DNA of 50,371 nucleotides from Cytophagales bacterium (GCA_025358885.1 JANYHW010000030.1:1-50371); one strand, 5' to 3'. Shown: positions 1 through 7,596, numbered from the stretch's first letter. The notes: generated by a model not told the origin, from the sequence alone. Made by a program: numbers and translations.

Positions 1-214
1 TGTTTGCATTGACCGAACCCGCCCGGTCAAGATGAATCTCGTATGAACCATCGGCATTCAGTGTAATGCAGGATGCGGTCATGGCATCGGTTGATGTTGT
101 GCCTGGATTGACTAGGCACCACTTCCCAACCAACTCCTGCGCCACGCTACCGTCCTGGCCCATGCACCTGATGCATAAGAAAGTGAATTGTAGGAAAAAA
201 AGGCCGGCTTTCAT
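1..214 (-). CDS. Secreted protein, lipocalin-like N-terminus (3' end cut by window edge)
   Basis: This minus-strand reading frame is open to the left edge and gives 71 residues from the ATG at 214. It begins with a clear signal peptide: a Lys at residue 2, a hydrophobic stretch over residues 3-15, then a polar region ending near Gly19-Gln20. The mature part starts with a Leu-Val-Gly-Lys-Trp pattern followed by an Asp-Gly-Ser-Tyr strand. That arrangement is typical of small lipocalin-like or copper-resistance-like secreted domains of Bacteroidota, but too little is present for a family call. In-frame ATGs also occur at 274 and 280, behind tandem stop codons; they would add about 20 hydrophobic residues ahead of an already complete signal peptide, so I prefer 214. 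The gene lies downstream of the small membrane protein on the same strand and may be co-transcribed with it. Confidence 0.6.
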   Translation of the reverse strand, partial: MKAGLFFLQFTFLCIRCMGQDGSVAQELVGKWCLVNPGTTSTDAMTASCITLNADGSYEIHLDRAGSVNAN

Positions 215-319
215 CTGCCCTAAGGTAAGTAAAAGCCACGTCCATAGGCAAAGGGATTGCCGCAAACCATACATGAGCATGGATTATTATGACGATCAGA
301 CCAGCAAAAGGAAATAGAA

Positions 320-541
320 TTATCGTAAGCCCAGGATCCTGAAAGGAAGCATGAGGATTGATCCCACAATTTTGAAAACAATTTCAATGGTAAACCCCAG
401 CACCCTGAAAGGAAGCAAGATCAGCCATAGAAGTGGAAGGAGGAAAATCAGCACCAGGGCCAGCGGCCAGCACATCACCAGTAATAAACACCAAAGTATT
501 ATGCCAATGAAAGCCTTCATTTGGATACTATTTTCATCCAT
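320..541 (-). CDS. Small two-helix membrane protein with a duplicated LPFR-LG motif
   Basis: A 73-residue, very hydrophobic protein. Two transmembrane stretches (about residues 9-43) are followed by an amphipathic tail in which the motif Leu-Pro-Phe-Arg-(Val/Ile)-Leu-Gly occurs twice, 22 residues apart. The motif repeat is visible in the DNA as an exact 14-bp direct repeat at 338-351 and 404-417. Met8 at 520 is an alternative start and would give a more typical membrane N-terminus. No enzymatic motif is present. Small hypothetical proteins of this appearance are common in Bacteroidota, but I know of no function. The gene is followed on the same strand by the secreted protein at 214, so the two may be co-transcribed. 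Confidence 0.65.
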   Translation of the reverse strand: MDENSIQMKAFIGIILWCLLLVMCWPLALVLIFLLPLLWLILLPFRVLGFTIEIVFKIVGSILMLPFRILGLR

Positions 542-887
542 GTTGCAAATGGCTTACCATAACTTCAATCTATTGACAAAGAGCTAGTTATGGCACATTC
601 GTCCCAGCAAAGTATCCGCATTTGTACACACGGTGTACAAATCTGTACAGGATGCTCAAGGCCGGGTCATGGGGTACCCGAATGAAACGGTCGGCTGATG
701 ATTGTTATTTCTTTGTATCGAAGATCCTGAACCCTGATAGTTTCTTCACCGCCTTAAAAACTGTCAGCCAGAATACGTGATATATTGATTTTTAAGACTG
801 AGAATACCTATCTTCTAAAGTAAGGGAGGCAAAAACAATTACTTTTGGGTGATCGTCAACAAATAGAAATAGGCGGGTGAAAAATAA
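542..887. other. Intergenic region between divergent genes
   Basis: This stretch separates the leftward small membrane protein from the rightward barrel gene. It holds the palindromic TGTACA operator candidate described separately, and no convincing reading frame or RNA gene. A partial promoter-like box (TTTCTTTG, one base off TAnnTTTG) ends near 715, without a convincing upstream partner. Confidence 0.5.
620..650. promoter_or_regulatory. Palindromic operator candidate with three phased TGTACA motifs
   Basis: Bases 620-629 (ATTTGTACAC) and 633-642 (GTGTACAAAT) are perfect inverted repeats separated by three bases. A further palindrome, CTGTACAG, follows at 643-650. The hexamer TGTACA therefore starts at 623, 634 and 644, about one helical turn apart each time. 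No T-run follows, which argues against a terminator. The arms resemble operators of the GntR/AraR kind (TTGTAC-GTACAA), but the regulator is not identifiable here. The site lies between divergent genes and could control either. Confidence 0.6.
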
Positions 888-1784
888 ATGAAAACTGGTC
901 TTTCAATTTCAATCATTATTGCCCTCGCACTCCTGAATCCTATTCCTTCAACCGCTCAAGAAGGGCCTGCCAGGCCACTGGAGATTTCTGTATTGGCCAA
1001 GACAGATTTTTTTAAATGGCGCGAATATTCAGATGACACTAAGGATCTACTGGTGGAAGACCTTGGGAACCTTTGGGGTGCAGGCTTGCGCGCTACTTAT
1101 TCACTTGGCAGTCATTGGCAGTTCTATGCAGATGGAGATTACTTTGCCGGCAACGTTACCTATAAAGGATATATTATTAACCAAGGAAAGGCTCAACCCT
1201 ATACTCAAACTAACGGATACAAAGGGTGGGAGGGATCTGCCAAGGTCAGATATAACATTGGCCTTTCCAACAAGCTAATCATTCAGCCCACGGCAGGTAT
1301 GGCTGCCCGCCAATGGAAGCGCGACCTTATTACCTACGGCCAATTCACAAGTCTGTTAACGTACAACGAGGAATACTTCCTTCTCTCACCCCAGGTCGGT
1401 CTCGATTGTAAATACTCATTCAATGCCCGATGGTCCGTCTCCATATCAATGAACTTGTCCTACCCATTGATCAGCAATGAGAAATTAATCTTCAATGATC
1501 CGGCAGGGCTGACAGCCGCATTTCAGCAGGCGGCGGTTCAAAACCCAAGTCTTCAATCCGCCGCCTCTTACGATTGGACACACGTATCGGTGGACCATGG
1601 CAAGAATATTAACCAAATGGGGGAGGCCCTGGTGAGGTTCAAACAATACAGCTGCTTCATTAGATATCAAAAGTACACCCTCGGCAAGTCTTCCAACGGC
1701 GGAACGGACGGCGTTTCAATTTATCAGCCCAATTCGACGAACGATATCCTGAGCGTTGGATTGATTTATGCGCTCATTCGTTAG
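888..1784 (+). CDS. Outer-membrane beta-barrel protein, function unknown
   Basis: A 298-residue protein with a classical signal peptide (Lys2, hydrophobic 5-18, cleavage likely after Ala23 in the Ser-Thr-Ala-Gln context). The remainder alternates polar and aromatic residues in short strands and ends in a hydrophobic beta strand, as expected of an outer-membrane barrel. The N-terminal part follows a Trp-x-Glu ... Leu-(x)-Glu-Asp-x-Gly pattern with a later Asp-Gly-Asp, reminiscent of uncharacterised barrel proteins distantly related to omptins. I cannot identify a protease active site with confidence, so no enzymatic role is claimed. A 115-bp gap separates it from the next barrel gene, so it may be its own transcript or the first gene of the 888-4523 set. 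Confidence 0.75.
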   Translation: MKTGLSISIIIALALLNPIPSTAQEGPARPLEISVLAKTDFFKWREYSDDTKDLLVEDLGNLWGAGLRATYSLGSHWQFYADGDYFAGNVTYKGYIINQGKAQPYTQTNGYKGWEGSAKVRYNIGLSNKLIIQPTAGMAARQWKRDLITYGQFTSLLTYNEEYFLLSPQVGLDCKYSFNARWSVSISMNLSYPLISNEKLIFNDPAGLTAAFQQAAVQNPSLQSAASYDWTHVSVDHGKNINQMGEALVRFKQYSCFIRYQKYTLGKSSNGGTDGVSIYQPNSTNDILSVGLIYALIR

Positions 1785-1899
1785 GCTTTGTCCAAGTTCA
1801 CGATTGATCATCCTAGTACATAGTACTAGGGCAAGAGTTCCTCCAAACTTCTTCGGACTTTTCGAATTTATCATTAGCTTTGAGAGATTACACTGCTAA

Positions 1900-2658
1900 A
1901 TGAATTCACTGTCAGGGCTTCTCCAATCAAAATACCATCTCAGTCTCTGGTTTTGTTTTGTATTATTTGGCGCCGCGGCACAAGTTGATCAACCAAATAG
2001 TGCGGACACCCTCGACACATTTGACATCAAGGATGGGAGCTTTTTACTCCCTCAGCCTTTACCCAAGGGTAAGTATCAGCATGCTATGGCTATCTTTTAT
2101 GTCATCGTTCCCAAAGCATGGTCATTGGACAACATCAATGCCCCCATGTTTAATTACTCCGCGAAATATACCCTTCCTTGGGGCTTTAATATACAAGGCA
2201 GTGTTTCGACCTTATTTGTTTCGAACAGAATAAACCTTGGCCCCTTTTGGAATTATTCCAAGGACAATTTCCACTTTGGTGTTGGGTATCAGGTAGCATT
2301 CAACTATGGCGTTCTGAAGGAATTTGGATTTAACACGGTACTAACCGGTTGGGAGCAGCAGCCTTCAGTCACGGTCGGTTACAGTTTCAAGAAATCGGCC
2401 ATCATCGTTCGGGGTGACCTCTACTACTCGTCCGTCTTTTATCTGAGTGAAGGTGGAAATGTAATCACATTCGCCAATGGCGGACTAAACGGATACAGCA
2501 TTACCCCTGCGCTGGAGCAACGGCTGTGGAAAAACCGGGTGATGTCATTCGGAATTAAGATGAATTTTATACGGTATCACATCCTGGCATGGCCTGCCTT
2601 TCCGGTGAATACATACCGATATTTCGTTCCCGAATTTCAAATTGGCCTAAAGTTCTAA
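1900..2658 (+). CDS. Outer-membrane beta-barrel protein, function unknown
   Basis: A 252-residue protein. Its N-terminus carries a hydrophobic signal segment (about residues 12-27, ending Phe-Gly-Ala-Ala-Ala-Gln). The body consists of repeated amphipathic strands rich in Tyr, Phe and Gly, and the last residue is Phe, the usual C-terminal residue recognised by the BAM machinery. No known domain is recognisable. Its stop codon is directly followed by the start of the phosphodiesterase-like lipoprotein gene, and that gene in turn overlaps the next barrel gene, so these three are almost certainly one operon. This suggests a shared envelope function. Confidence 0.75.
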   Translation: MNSLSGLLQSKYHLSLWFCFVLFGAAAQVDQPNSADTLDTFDIKDGSFLLPQPLPKGKYQHAMAIFYVIVPKAWSLDNINAPMFNYSAKYTLPWGFNIQGSVSTLFVSNRINLGPFWNYSKDNFHFGVGYQVAFNYGVLKEFGFNTVLTGWEQQPSVTVGYSFKKSAIIVRGDLYYSSVFYLSEGGNVITFANGGLNGYSITPALEQRLWKNRVMSFGIKMNFIRYHILAWPAFPVNTYRYFVPEFQIGLKF

Positions 2659-3906
2659 ATGCAAATGAAGCTTAAGTTTCTTAGTTACGTATTGATATTT
2701 GGCGTGGCATGGGTGTTGTCTTGCTCATCCATTGATATCACACCAAATCCAATCAACGCAGATACCAATCTCAACAATACTGTCACCATTCCGAGTCTTG
2801 TGATGGAAAATATGGAGGGCATTTACAAACTCACCGATGGAAATGGATCATTGGGCTCGCAATTCGTGTGTAAGGTATCGCGGTATAGAGTATCCTTCTT
2901 CAGTGATAAGGACGGAATCATGATCATATTAAAGTATGGCAGGAATCCAGTTGACAACTCCATTCAATTCTCGGGATTCTGGAGATATTCTCAGACTTCC
3001 GAGCAGGGCCTTATTAATCTTTCTGTTGCCAGTGGCGATGGTGCCTCCGACCTTATTCAAAATGGCAACGCCACCAAGTTAAAAATACAAGGGATATTTG
3101 GTGGGGCAAAGCCCATCACGATTTCATACAGCAAGCCATTTTCTATATATACACAGACCAACGAATTCATAATCTTCGGCCATCACGGAATCCAAACCGC
3201 ATCCAATCCTCCCTACACAGAGAACTCCCTGAAGGCAGCCTTCCATGCGCAGGAATATGGTCTTACCGGAATAGAATACGATGTGAGGCTCACCAGGGAC
3301 AACGTCCCTATTTGCATCCACGATCCGGGAGTCAATATCCGGTTAACAAAGAAAGGCCCCCTGGCTGGTAATTTTGATCAGTATAACTTCCAGTTGCTTC
3401 GTAATAATATTGAATTGATCGATGGTCAAAAGATACCTTCTGTCGAGGAAGTGTTGAAAGTGGTCGTCGATTCCACTTATCTAAAATTTGTTTGGCTCGA
3501 TATTAAGGGGAACCCAGGTGTATTCGGATACCTTGAACCTGTAGTGAGGGCCGCCATCGCGAGCGCCGCTGCCCAGGGTAGGGTACTTACTATCTTTGCA
3601 GGCCTCCCATCAGACGACGTAATATCAGAGCTCAAAGCACAACCAAGCTATTCCTCCCTTCCGCTGCTTTGCGAATTGAGCATTGATTGCGCCATTGAAA
3701 ACAATGCACAATTCTTTGGACCTCGATACTCAGAAGGATTGCTGCTCGATGAGGTAGATCGGGCACATGCCAATGGAATCAAGGTAATTAGCTGGACCCT
3801 GAACGATAAGAATATCATTCACAACTATATGCATAATGGACGATTTGATGGGTTCATTACCGATTATCCTGCCTTCGTAGTCTATGACTACTATACAATG
3901 AACTAA
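2659..3906 (+). CDS. Lipoprotein with C-terminal glycerophosphodiester phosphodiesterase domain
   Basis: A 415-residue protein. The lipobox Val-Leu-Ser-Cys at 19-22 predicts a lipid-anchored envelope protein. Residues 30-165 form a beta-rich region I do not recognise. Residues 170-412 match the GDPD TIM-barrel family, which hydrolyses glycerophosphodiesters to glycerol-3-phosphate and an alcohol. Visible family features are His175-His176-Gly177 (normally His-Arg-Gly), Glu188-Asn189, the metal-ligand pair Glu206 and Asp208, His221-Asp222, a Trp-Leu-Asp-Ile-Lys strand, and a C-terminal Ser-Trp-Thr ... Gly-Phe-Ile-Thr-Asp-Tyr-Pro segment. The Arg-to-His change in the first motif is unusual; the two catalytic His positions and acidic ligands are kept, so activity is plausible. 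ATG 2665 is an alternative start. It is flanked in the operon by barrel proteins. Confidence 0.85.
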   Translation: MQMKLKFLSYVLIFGVAWVLSCSSIDITPNPINADTNLNNTVTIPSLVMENMEGIYKLTDGNGSLGSQFVCKVSRYRVSFFSDKDGIMIILKYGRNPVDNSIQFSGFWRYSQTSEQGLINLSVASGDGASDLIQNGNATKLKIQGIFGGAKPITISYSKPFSIYTQTNEFIIFGHHGIQTASNPPYTENSLKAAFHAQEYGLTGIEYDVRLTRDNVPICIHDPGVNIRLTKKGPLAGNFDQYNFQLLRNNIELIDGQKIPSVEEVLKVVVDSTYLKFVWLDIKGNPGVFGYLEPVVRAAIASAAAQGRVLTIFAGLPSDDVISELKAQPSYSSLPLLCELSIDCAIENNAQFFGPRYSEGLLLDEVDRAHANGIKVISWTLNDKNIIHNYMHNGRFDGFITDYPAFVVYDYYTMN

Positions 3907-4523
3907 TGATGAAAGTGAATTTTTATATAACAAAGTATAGAAGTCTTCTTGGCGCACTGATCGCAATAGGAATTTTCTGTTTGTCATCTCCTGCTATCGC
4001 CCAAAGTGATAAGACCAATAAATCAAAACGACATTGGACTGTGTACGGCGGTATCGGACCAAATTATTATTTCAATAACCTGGTGTTGCTCAAGAATGAG
4101 GTAAACGAACTGAATTACTCATTTGTAGGCAGGATCATGTGGGAACCAGAGCACTTATTGAGTATAGGATTTGAAACTGGATACTATCGATTGTATTCAA
4201 TGAATTTAACCACTCCGGTCAATACCAAAATCAAGAACAGCGCGATCCCGATTCAATTTGTAATTTCAATGAAGTTCCTTAAGTCTTTTTATGGGAATTT
4301 TGCCATAGGCCGCTCCATCCTTATCAATGACATTACTACCAGCGGGACTGGCGACTATGATGCTACTACTCTTTCACTGGCCGATTTCAGCACCACAATA
4401 GGGTATAGGCGTAAACTAAATGAGAGGTTTTCGCTTGGCCTGGAATCCAAATTCTATTGGGCATCAAAAGCCGATGACAAGAATGTCGCTCTTCTGTTCA
4501 TGGCAGGTTATCGACTCCATTAA
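3906..4523 (+). CDS. Outer-membrane beta-barrel protein (PorT/OMP_b-brl-like size)
   Basis: A 205-residue protein whose ATG overlaps the stop of the lipoprotein gene (TAATG), indicating translational coupling; ATG 3909 is equally possible. A signal peptide covers about residues 1-33 (hydrophobic 15-28, ending Pro-Ala-Ile-Ala-Gln). The mature part has about eight predicted amphipathic strands, consistent with a small eight-stranded outer-membrane barrel. It contains no catalytic motif. As the last gene of the operon, it likely works with the lipoprotein and the preceding barrel in the outer membrane. Confidence 0.75.
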   Translation: MMKVNFYITKYRSLLGALIAIGIFCLSSPAIAQSDKTNKSKRHWTVYGGIGPNYYFNNLVLLKNEVNELNYSFVGRIMWEPEHLLSIGFETGYYRLYSMNLTTPVNTKIKNSAIPIQFVISMKFLKSFYGNFAIGRSILINDITTSGTGDYDATTLSLADFSTTIGYRRKLNERFSLGLESKFYWASKADDKNVALLFMAGYRLH

Positions 4524-4894
4524 TGCCAGGTTTCGGATAACAAGGTGCTTTTGTGGTCACAACTAGTTGATTTACACAAGCTTACTCTCAATTATCTAAC
4601 ATTAGAATTCAAGTAAGACTTGTAGATTGTGAGGCTGAGGGAATTGTGCCATAGCTCCAGTAAGCACGGAGTGGCCGCATGGATTAGATTAAATCAATTC
4701 TATTCTATATCTTTGCACAGCATTTTAAGTAATAGTGATTTCAACCCGCCGGATAGGTCTGTTGTCTACCACCTTCCTTAATACGATAATCATCTGATTG
4801 AAACCCTGGAGTTGTTACCAGTATTTATCCGATAAAGTCATTGTAAATGCAATTTGTAAAGAGTTTTCTTAATTAATTAATAATAAATAATACA
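4524..4894. other. Intergenic region containing the csp promoter and long leader
   Basis: No reading frame or tRNA is evident in these 371 bases. The first part probably holds the end of the upstream transcript. A promoter-like box lies at 4708-4715, and the transcript from there to 4895 would be a leader of about 170 bases ending in a strongly AT-rich tract (about 4868-4893), which is typical of efficient Bacteroidota translation starts. Confidence 0.5.
4684..4715 (+). promoter_or_regulatory. Bacteroidota-type promoter for the csp gene
   Basis: TATCTTTG at 4708-4715 is a perfect match to the Bacteroidota -7 box TAnnTTTG, and TTAG at 4684-4687, twenty bases upstream, is a partial -33 match to TTTG. 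Transcription would start near 4722, giving a leader of about 170 bases. Long leaders of this kind are known to act as temperature-responsive elements in cold-shock mRNAs of other bacteria. Confidence 0.5.
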
Positions 4895-5086
4895 ATGCAA
4901 GGAACAGTTAAGTTTTTCAATGATGCCAAAGGATTTGGTTTCATTAAGCCCTCGGATTCAGGTGAAGACATCTTTGTCCATTCTTCAGGTTTAATCGACG
5001 AGATTCGTGAAAACGATCAAGTTGAGTACGAAGTTGAACGCGGCAAAAAAGGTATGAACGCAGTAAAAGTTAAAGTGGTGAACTAA
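4895..5086 (+). CDS. Cold-shock protein, CspA family
   Basis: A 63-residue protein consisting of a single cold-shock domain (OB fold) that binds single-stranded RNA and DNA. RNP1 (Lys-Gly-Phe-Gly-Phe-Ile) lies at residues 13-18 and RNP2 (Asp-Ile-Phe-Val-His) at 25-29; length and the final Gly-x-x-Ala-x-x-Val pattern are family-typical. Such proteins act as RNA chaperones in the cytoplasm. The gene stands alone, with its own promoter-like box 180 bases upstream, an AT-rich translation leader and a strong terminator immediately downstream. Confidence 0.95.
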   Translation: MQGTVKFFNDAKGFGFIKPSDSGEDIFVHSSGLIDEIRENDQVEYEVERGKKGMNAVKVKVVN

Positions 5087-5122
5087 GAAGTTCTCATTCC
5101 GCTTTACTATGAATACTTAATG

Positions 5123-5148
5123 AAAAGACCACCCTCGGGTGGTCTTTT
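5123..5148 (+). terminator. Rho-independent terminator after csp
   Basis: An 11-bp perfect stem (5123-5133 with 5138-5148; AAAAGACCACC paired with GGTGGTCTTTT) around a CTCG loop, followed by a T-rich tract. The A-run on the left arm means it could also stop minus-strand transcription from the lipoprotein gene that ends at 5187, so it probably serves both convergent genes. Confidence 0.88.
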
Positions 5149-5186
5149 GTTTTGTTGCCATTTTGGGGGATCTTCCTCCAAATAAA

Positions 5187-6269
5187 CTAGGGCTTCTCCA
5201 GATTATAAATACTGGTGATCTGATCGGCCGTAAGAATGGACTTGTAAATCCTGATCTCATCGAGCGCCCCGCTAAGAAATCCCCCATCAGACACATAGTG
5301 CGGATCTGCGGCATTATAAGAATAGAGACTTGAAGGCAAGTCCTGGCCGAACACAAGATTTGTTCCCGGTGATAACTGAATAATATTTCCGGGTATGGCG
5401 AGGTCGTAGTCCTGCACACCATTCACATAAAAGGTCATATGGCCTCGACCAAAGGTGACCACCAGGTGCACCCAGTTGCCCTGCGCAATCTGAGCCGAAT
5501 TACTACCCACCACAGGAACGCCAGGGTTTTCTGCCGTACTCAATTCCAGATTAACTTTCTGTGTATCCATGAAGTTCAGGTGGTAGCCATACTTCCGGTT
5601 CATGGAGACCAGATATTGGTTGTTGAAGACAGGATCATATACATCAATTTTCACCCACAAGGCAATGGATATCACCGAAGGATTCAATGACGCACTGTAA
5701 GGAATCTCAATATTTGCTCCTTTATTAAAATGCAGGGCCCTATTATCCACGCCATAGCGATCCAGCGCTATAGAAGGAACTCCTCCTCCCCAATATGAGT
5801 GACCAGCCTTAAGCACCCCATCATTCTTGCTTAAGGAATAATCATGGGCAGTGACTCCAGCCAGGGCAACGGCTATCTGGTCGAAAGTCCATTGGCCCAC
5901 AAGATTTTGAGGATCAATTTCCACGATGACCTGAGCCTTATAAGCGGCAACCGCTGCATCCAGATCTTTTGTCGCGTTGTCAAGGTCTGCCTGGGTCGAG
6001 GTCTTGCTGGCATATACCGTCTGCGCCAGGGTAACAGCTTCTATTAGTATCGCACGCGAGCCTCTGGCATAATTTCCAGCCGCGGCACCTTCATAAGTAT
6101 TGATGACTACCTTAGTCGCAGCACTGATGGATTTACTCAGGTCAGTTTTCGTGACCGGGCCAAGAATGACATCTGTTGTTGAGCATGAATTGAGCAGACC
6201 AAGATAGAATAATGCAAGGCAAAATAAGTAAAAGATTCCCAGCGCTTCCCTCCGTTTTGATTTTCCCAT
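5187..6269 (-). CDS. Lipoprotein with C-terminal LamG/concanavalin-A-like domain
   Basis: A 360-residue protein. After a basic N-terminus and hydrophobic stretch, the lipobox Leu-Asn-Ser-Cys ends at Cys29, predicting lipid anchoring, probably at the cell surface. Residues about 45-115 form an alanine-rich helical module with the Leu-Asp-x-Ala-x-x-x-Leu-Asp-x-Ala rhythm of FIVAR-type spacer domains. Residues about 125-355 form a LamG-like jelly roll, with a Trp-Thr-Phe-Asp start, an Asn-Gly-Val repeat strand, and the closing Leu-Asp-Glu-Ile-Arg-Ile-Tyr motif typical of LamG_3 domains. These domains usually bind polysaccharide. It is not next to any glycan-degrading enzyme here, so substrate and role are open. 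It ends convergently with csp. Confidence 0.85.
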   Translation of the reverse strand: MGKSKRREALGIFYLFCLALFYLGLLNSCSTTDVILGPVTKTDLSKSISAATKVVINTYEGAAAGNYARGSRAILIEAVTLAQTVYASKTSTQADLDNATKDLDAAVAAYKAQVIVEIDPQNLVGQWTFDQIAVALAGVTAHDYSLSKNDGVLKAGHSYWGGGVPSIALDRYGVDNRALHFNKGANIEIPYSASLNPSVISIALWVKIDVYDPVFNNQYLVSMNRKYGYHLNFMDTQKVNLELSTAENPGVPVVGSNSAQIAQGNWVHLVVTFGRGHMTFYVNGVQDYDLAIPGNIIQLSPGTNLVFGQDLPSSLYSYNAADPHYVSDGGFLSGALDEIRIYKSILTADQITSIYNLEKP

Positions 6270-6431
6270 ACCTCATTAAAAGTTCGTGACTAAGAAGTTC
6301 AATTAACGGCGCGAAGCTACTTCAGATTGCTGAATTTAGAAAGATTATCTTGGCAGGGACGCCCATTACACCGCACGATGCGGGAGAACCGAGGGAGTGG
6401 GATGGCTGCTGAAGGAGATTCACCTTCATGG

Positions 6432-6944
6432 CTATCTCCCGAAATCATCCTGAAGGCGTACAATATCTGATTCATCTGATGGATTCCTGGCATCTGTGTG
6501 CTGCCATATTTCGGCAACAATTCCCCAGGTGTCAAGACCCACAAGGCGATGTCGCTCACCTTGAGCGAGTTGAACTGTTTCGCCGGCAACAAATACTGAA
6601 CTTCCAGTTTCCTGATCGGTCAGGCTCCTCACCACCTTAACCGGGCCGGAAACAACTCTCCAGATTTCAGCCCTGTGATGATGATATTGCCAGGAAAGAC
6701 GGGTGTGAGGCTGTACCACCAGCACCTTTGGACTTAACTTACCGCTGATGCGCAATGCATTAATGTCAATTCCTGGAAAAAAGAGTTTGCCAAACGCATC
6801 TGCCTGTTGCTCCACGATAACGAAAAAACCACCCCAGGGCTTTGAGAAGTCTTTGCTTGAAACAGTCAGCCCGTATTGTCGTAAATAGTCGTCGACTGAA
6901 GTCAACACTCCTGACTTATCACTAGTCTTAAGTTCAAATTTCAT
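6432..6944 (-). CDS. Cupin protein, mannose-6-phosphate isomerase type II-like
   Basis: A 170-residue single-domain protein. Residues about 85-165 match the C-terminal cupin of bifunctional mannose-1-phosphate guanylyltransferase/mannose-6-phosphate isomerases: a Leu-Ser-x-Gln-x-His-His-His-Arg-x-Glu-x-Trp metal-binding strand, a Val-x-x-Gly turn, Gly-Glu, Gly-x-x-His-Arg-Leu, and the ending Asp-Ile-Val-Arg-Leu-x-Asp-Asp-Phe-Gly-Arg. The upstream Pro-Trp-Gly-Gly motif also fits. The family interconverts mannose-6-phosphate and fructose-6-phosphate, but stand-alone forms can have other sugar-related roles. It appears monocistronic, lying between the LamG lipoprotein and the divergent nuo operon. 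Confidence 0.75.
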   Translation of the reverse strand: MKFELKTSDKSGVLTSVDDYLRQYGLTVSSKDFSKPWGGFFVIVEQQADAFGKLFFPGIDINALRISGKLSPKVLVVQPHTRLSWQYHHHRAEIWRVVSGPVKVVRSLTDQETGSSVFVAGETVQLAQGERHRLVGLDTWGIVAEIWQHTDARNPSDESDIVRLQDDFGR

Positions 6945-7170
6945 TACCAGATGCTTTCTGTCTTACTTTTCTTACTGACAAAGAACCAAAAAATTTTCAC
7001 TTGGTCTCATCTAATATGCAATTCGATTTACAGAGTTTCAAACGGTTGTAATACTGTGTCAGTGGATTGTTTGTCTGGCAATGGCAGGAACAAGGTGGCT
7101 AAGCAAATCCAGTAGCACATGAGTCATCCTGGATTAAGACTTTTTAGGGAAAATTATTTGCCCACCGCGG

Positions 7171-7202
7171 TTGCAATGATGGGGTAGAAAAGGATACTTT
7201 TA
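7171..7202 (+). promoter_or_regulatory. Possible promoter of the nuo operon
   Basis: TTG at 7171-7173 and TACTTTTA at 7195-7202 (one base off TAnnTTTG), 21 bases apart, would place the transcript start almost on the nuoA ATG at 7210, i.e. a nearly leaderless mRNA. The match is imperfect. No better candidate is seen in the 265-base gap between the cupin gene and nuoA. Confidence 0.25.
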
Positions 7203-7209
7203 TCAATAC

Positions 7210-7578
7210 ATGGATGATTCTAACCTGATTCAGTATGCGCCAATCGCGATTATGTTCGCTTTGGCAGCCGGATTTGTAGCCATCACCATGCTGGCCACCC
7301 ACTTACTGGGTCCTAAAAGAAAAACAATCACAAAATTGGAATCCTTTGAATGTGGCATTGAATCACAGGGTAACGCACGTGTGCCATTCAATATCAAGTA
7401 TTTCCTCGTGGCTATTTTATTCGTCCTGTTTGATGTGGAGGTCATATTTATGTATCCCTGGGCGGTAAACTTTGCTGAACTGGGTATTGCCGGATTTGTC
7501 GAAATGGTGCTTTTCGTTATCACCATGCTGGTGGGTTTCTTTTACATTATTAAAAAGGGTGCGCTGACATGGGAATAA
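7210..7578 (+). CDS. nuoA: NADH-quinone oxidoreductase subunit A
   Basis: A 122-residue membrane subunit of respiratory complex I. Three transmembrane helices (about 9-31, 62-85, 92-115) and the family signatures are visible: Phe-Glu-Cys-Gly near residue 46 on the loop beside the quinone site, and Phe-Asp-Val-Glu in helix 2. NuoA caps the junction between the membrane arm and the quinone-binding arm. It is the first gene of a 14-gene nuo operon; nuoB follows 18 bases later. Confidence 0.97.
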   Translation: MDDSNLIQYAPIAIMFALAAGFVAITMLATHLLGPKRKTITKLESFECGIESQGNARVPFNIKYFLVAILFVLFDVEVIFMYPWAVNFAELGIAGFVEMVLFVITMLVGFFYIIKKGALTWE

Positions 7579-7596
7579 ATCTCAAGGTAGTTGGAA

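Noticed and set aside
888-1784. Possible omptin-type outer-membrane protease
   Set aside because: Asp-Gly-Asp and Asp-Trp-Thr-His segments recall omptin catalytic pairs, but their spacing and context do not match well enough to call a protease.
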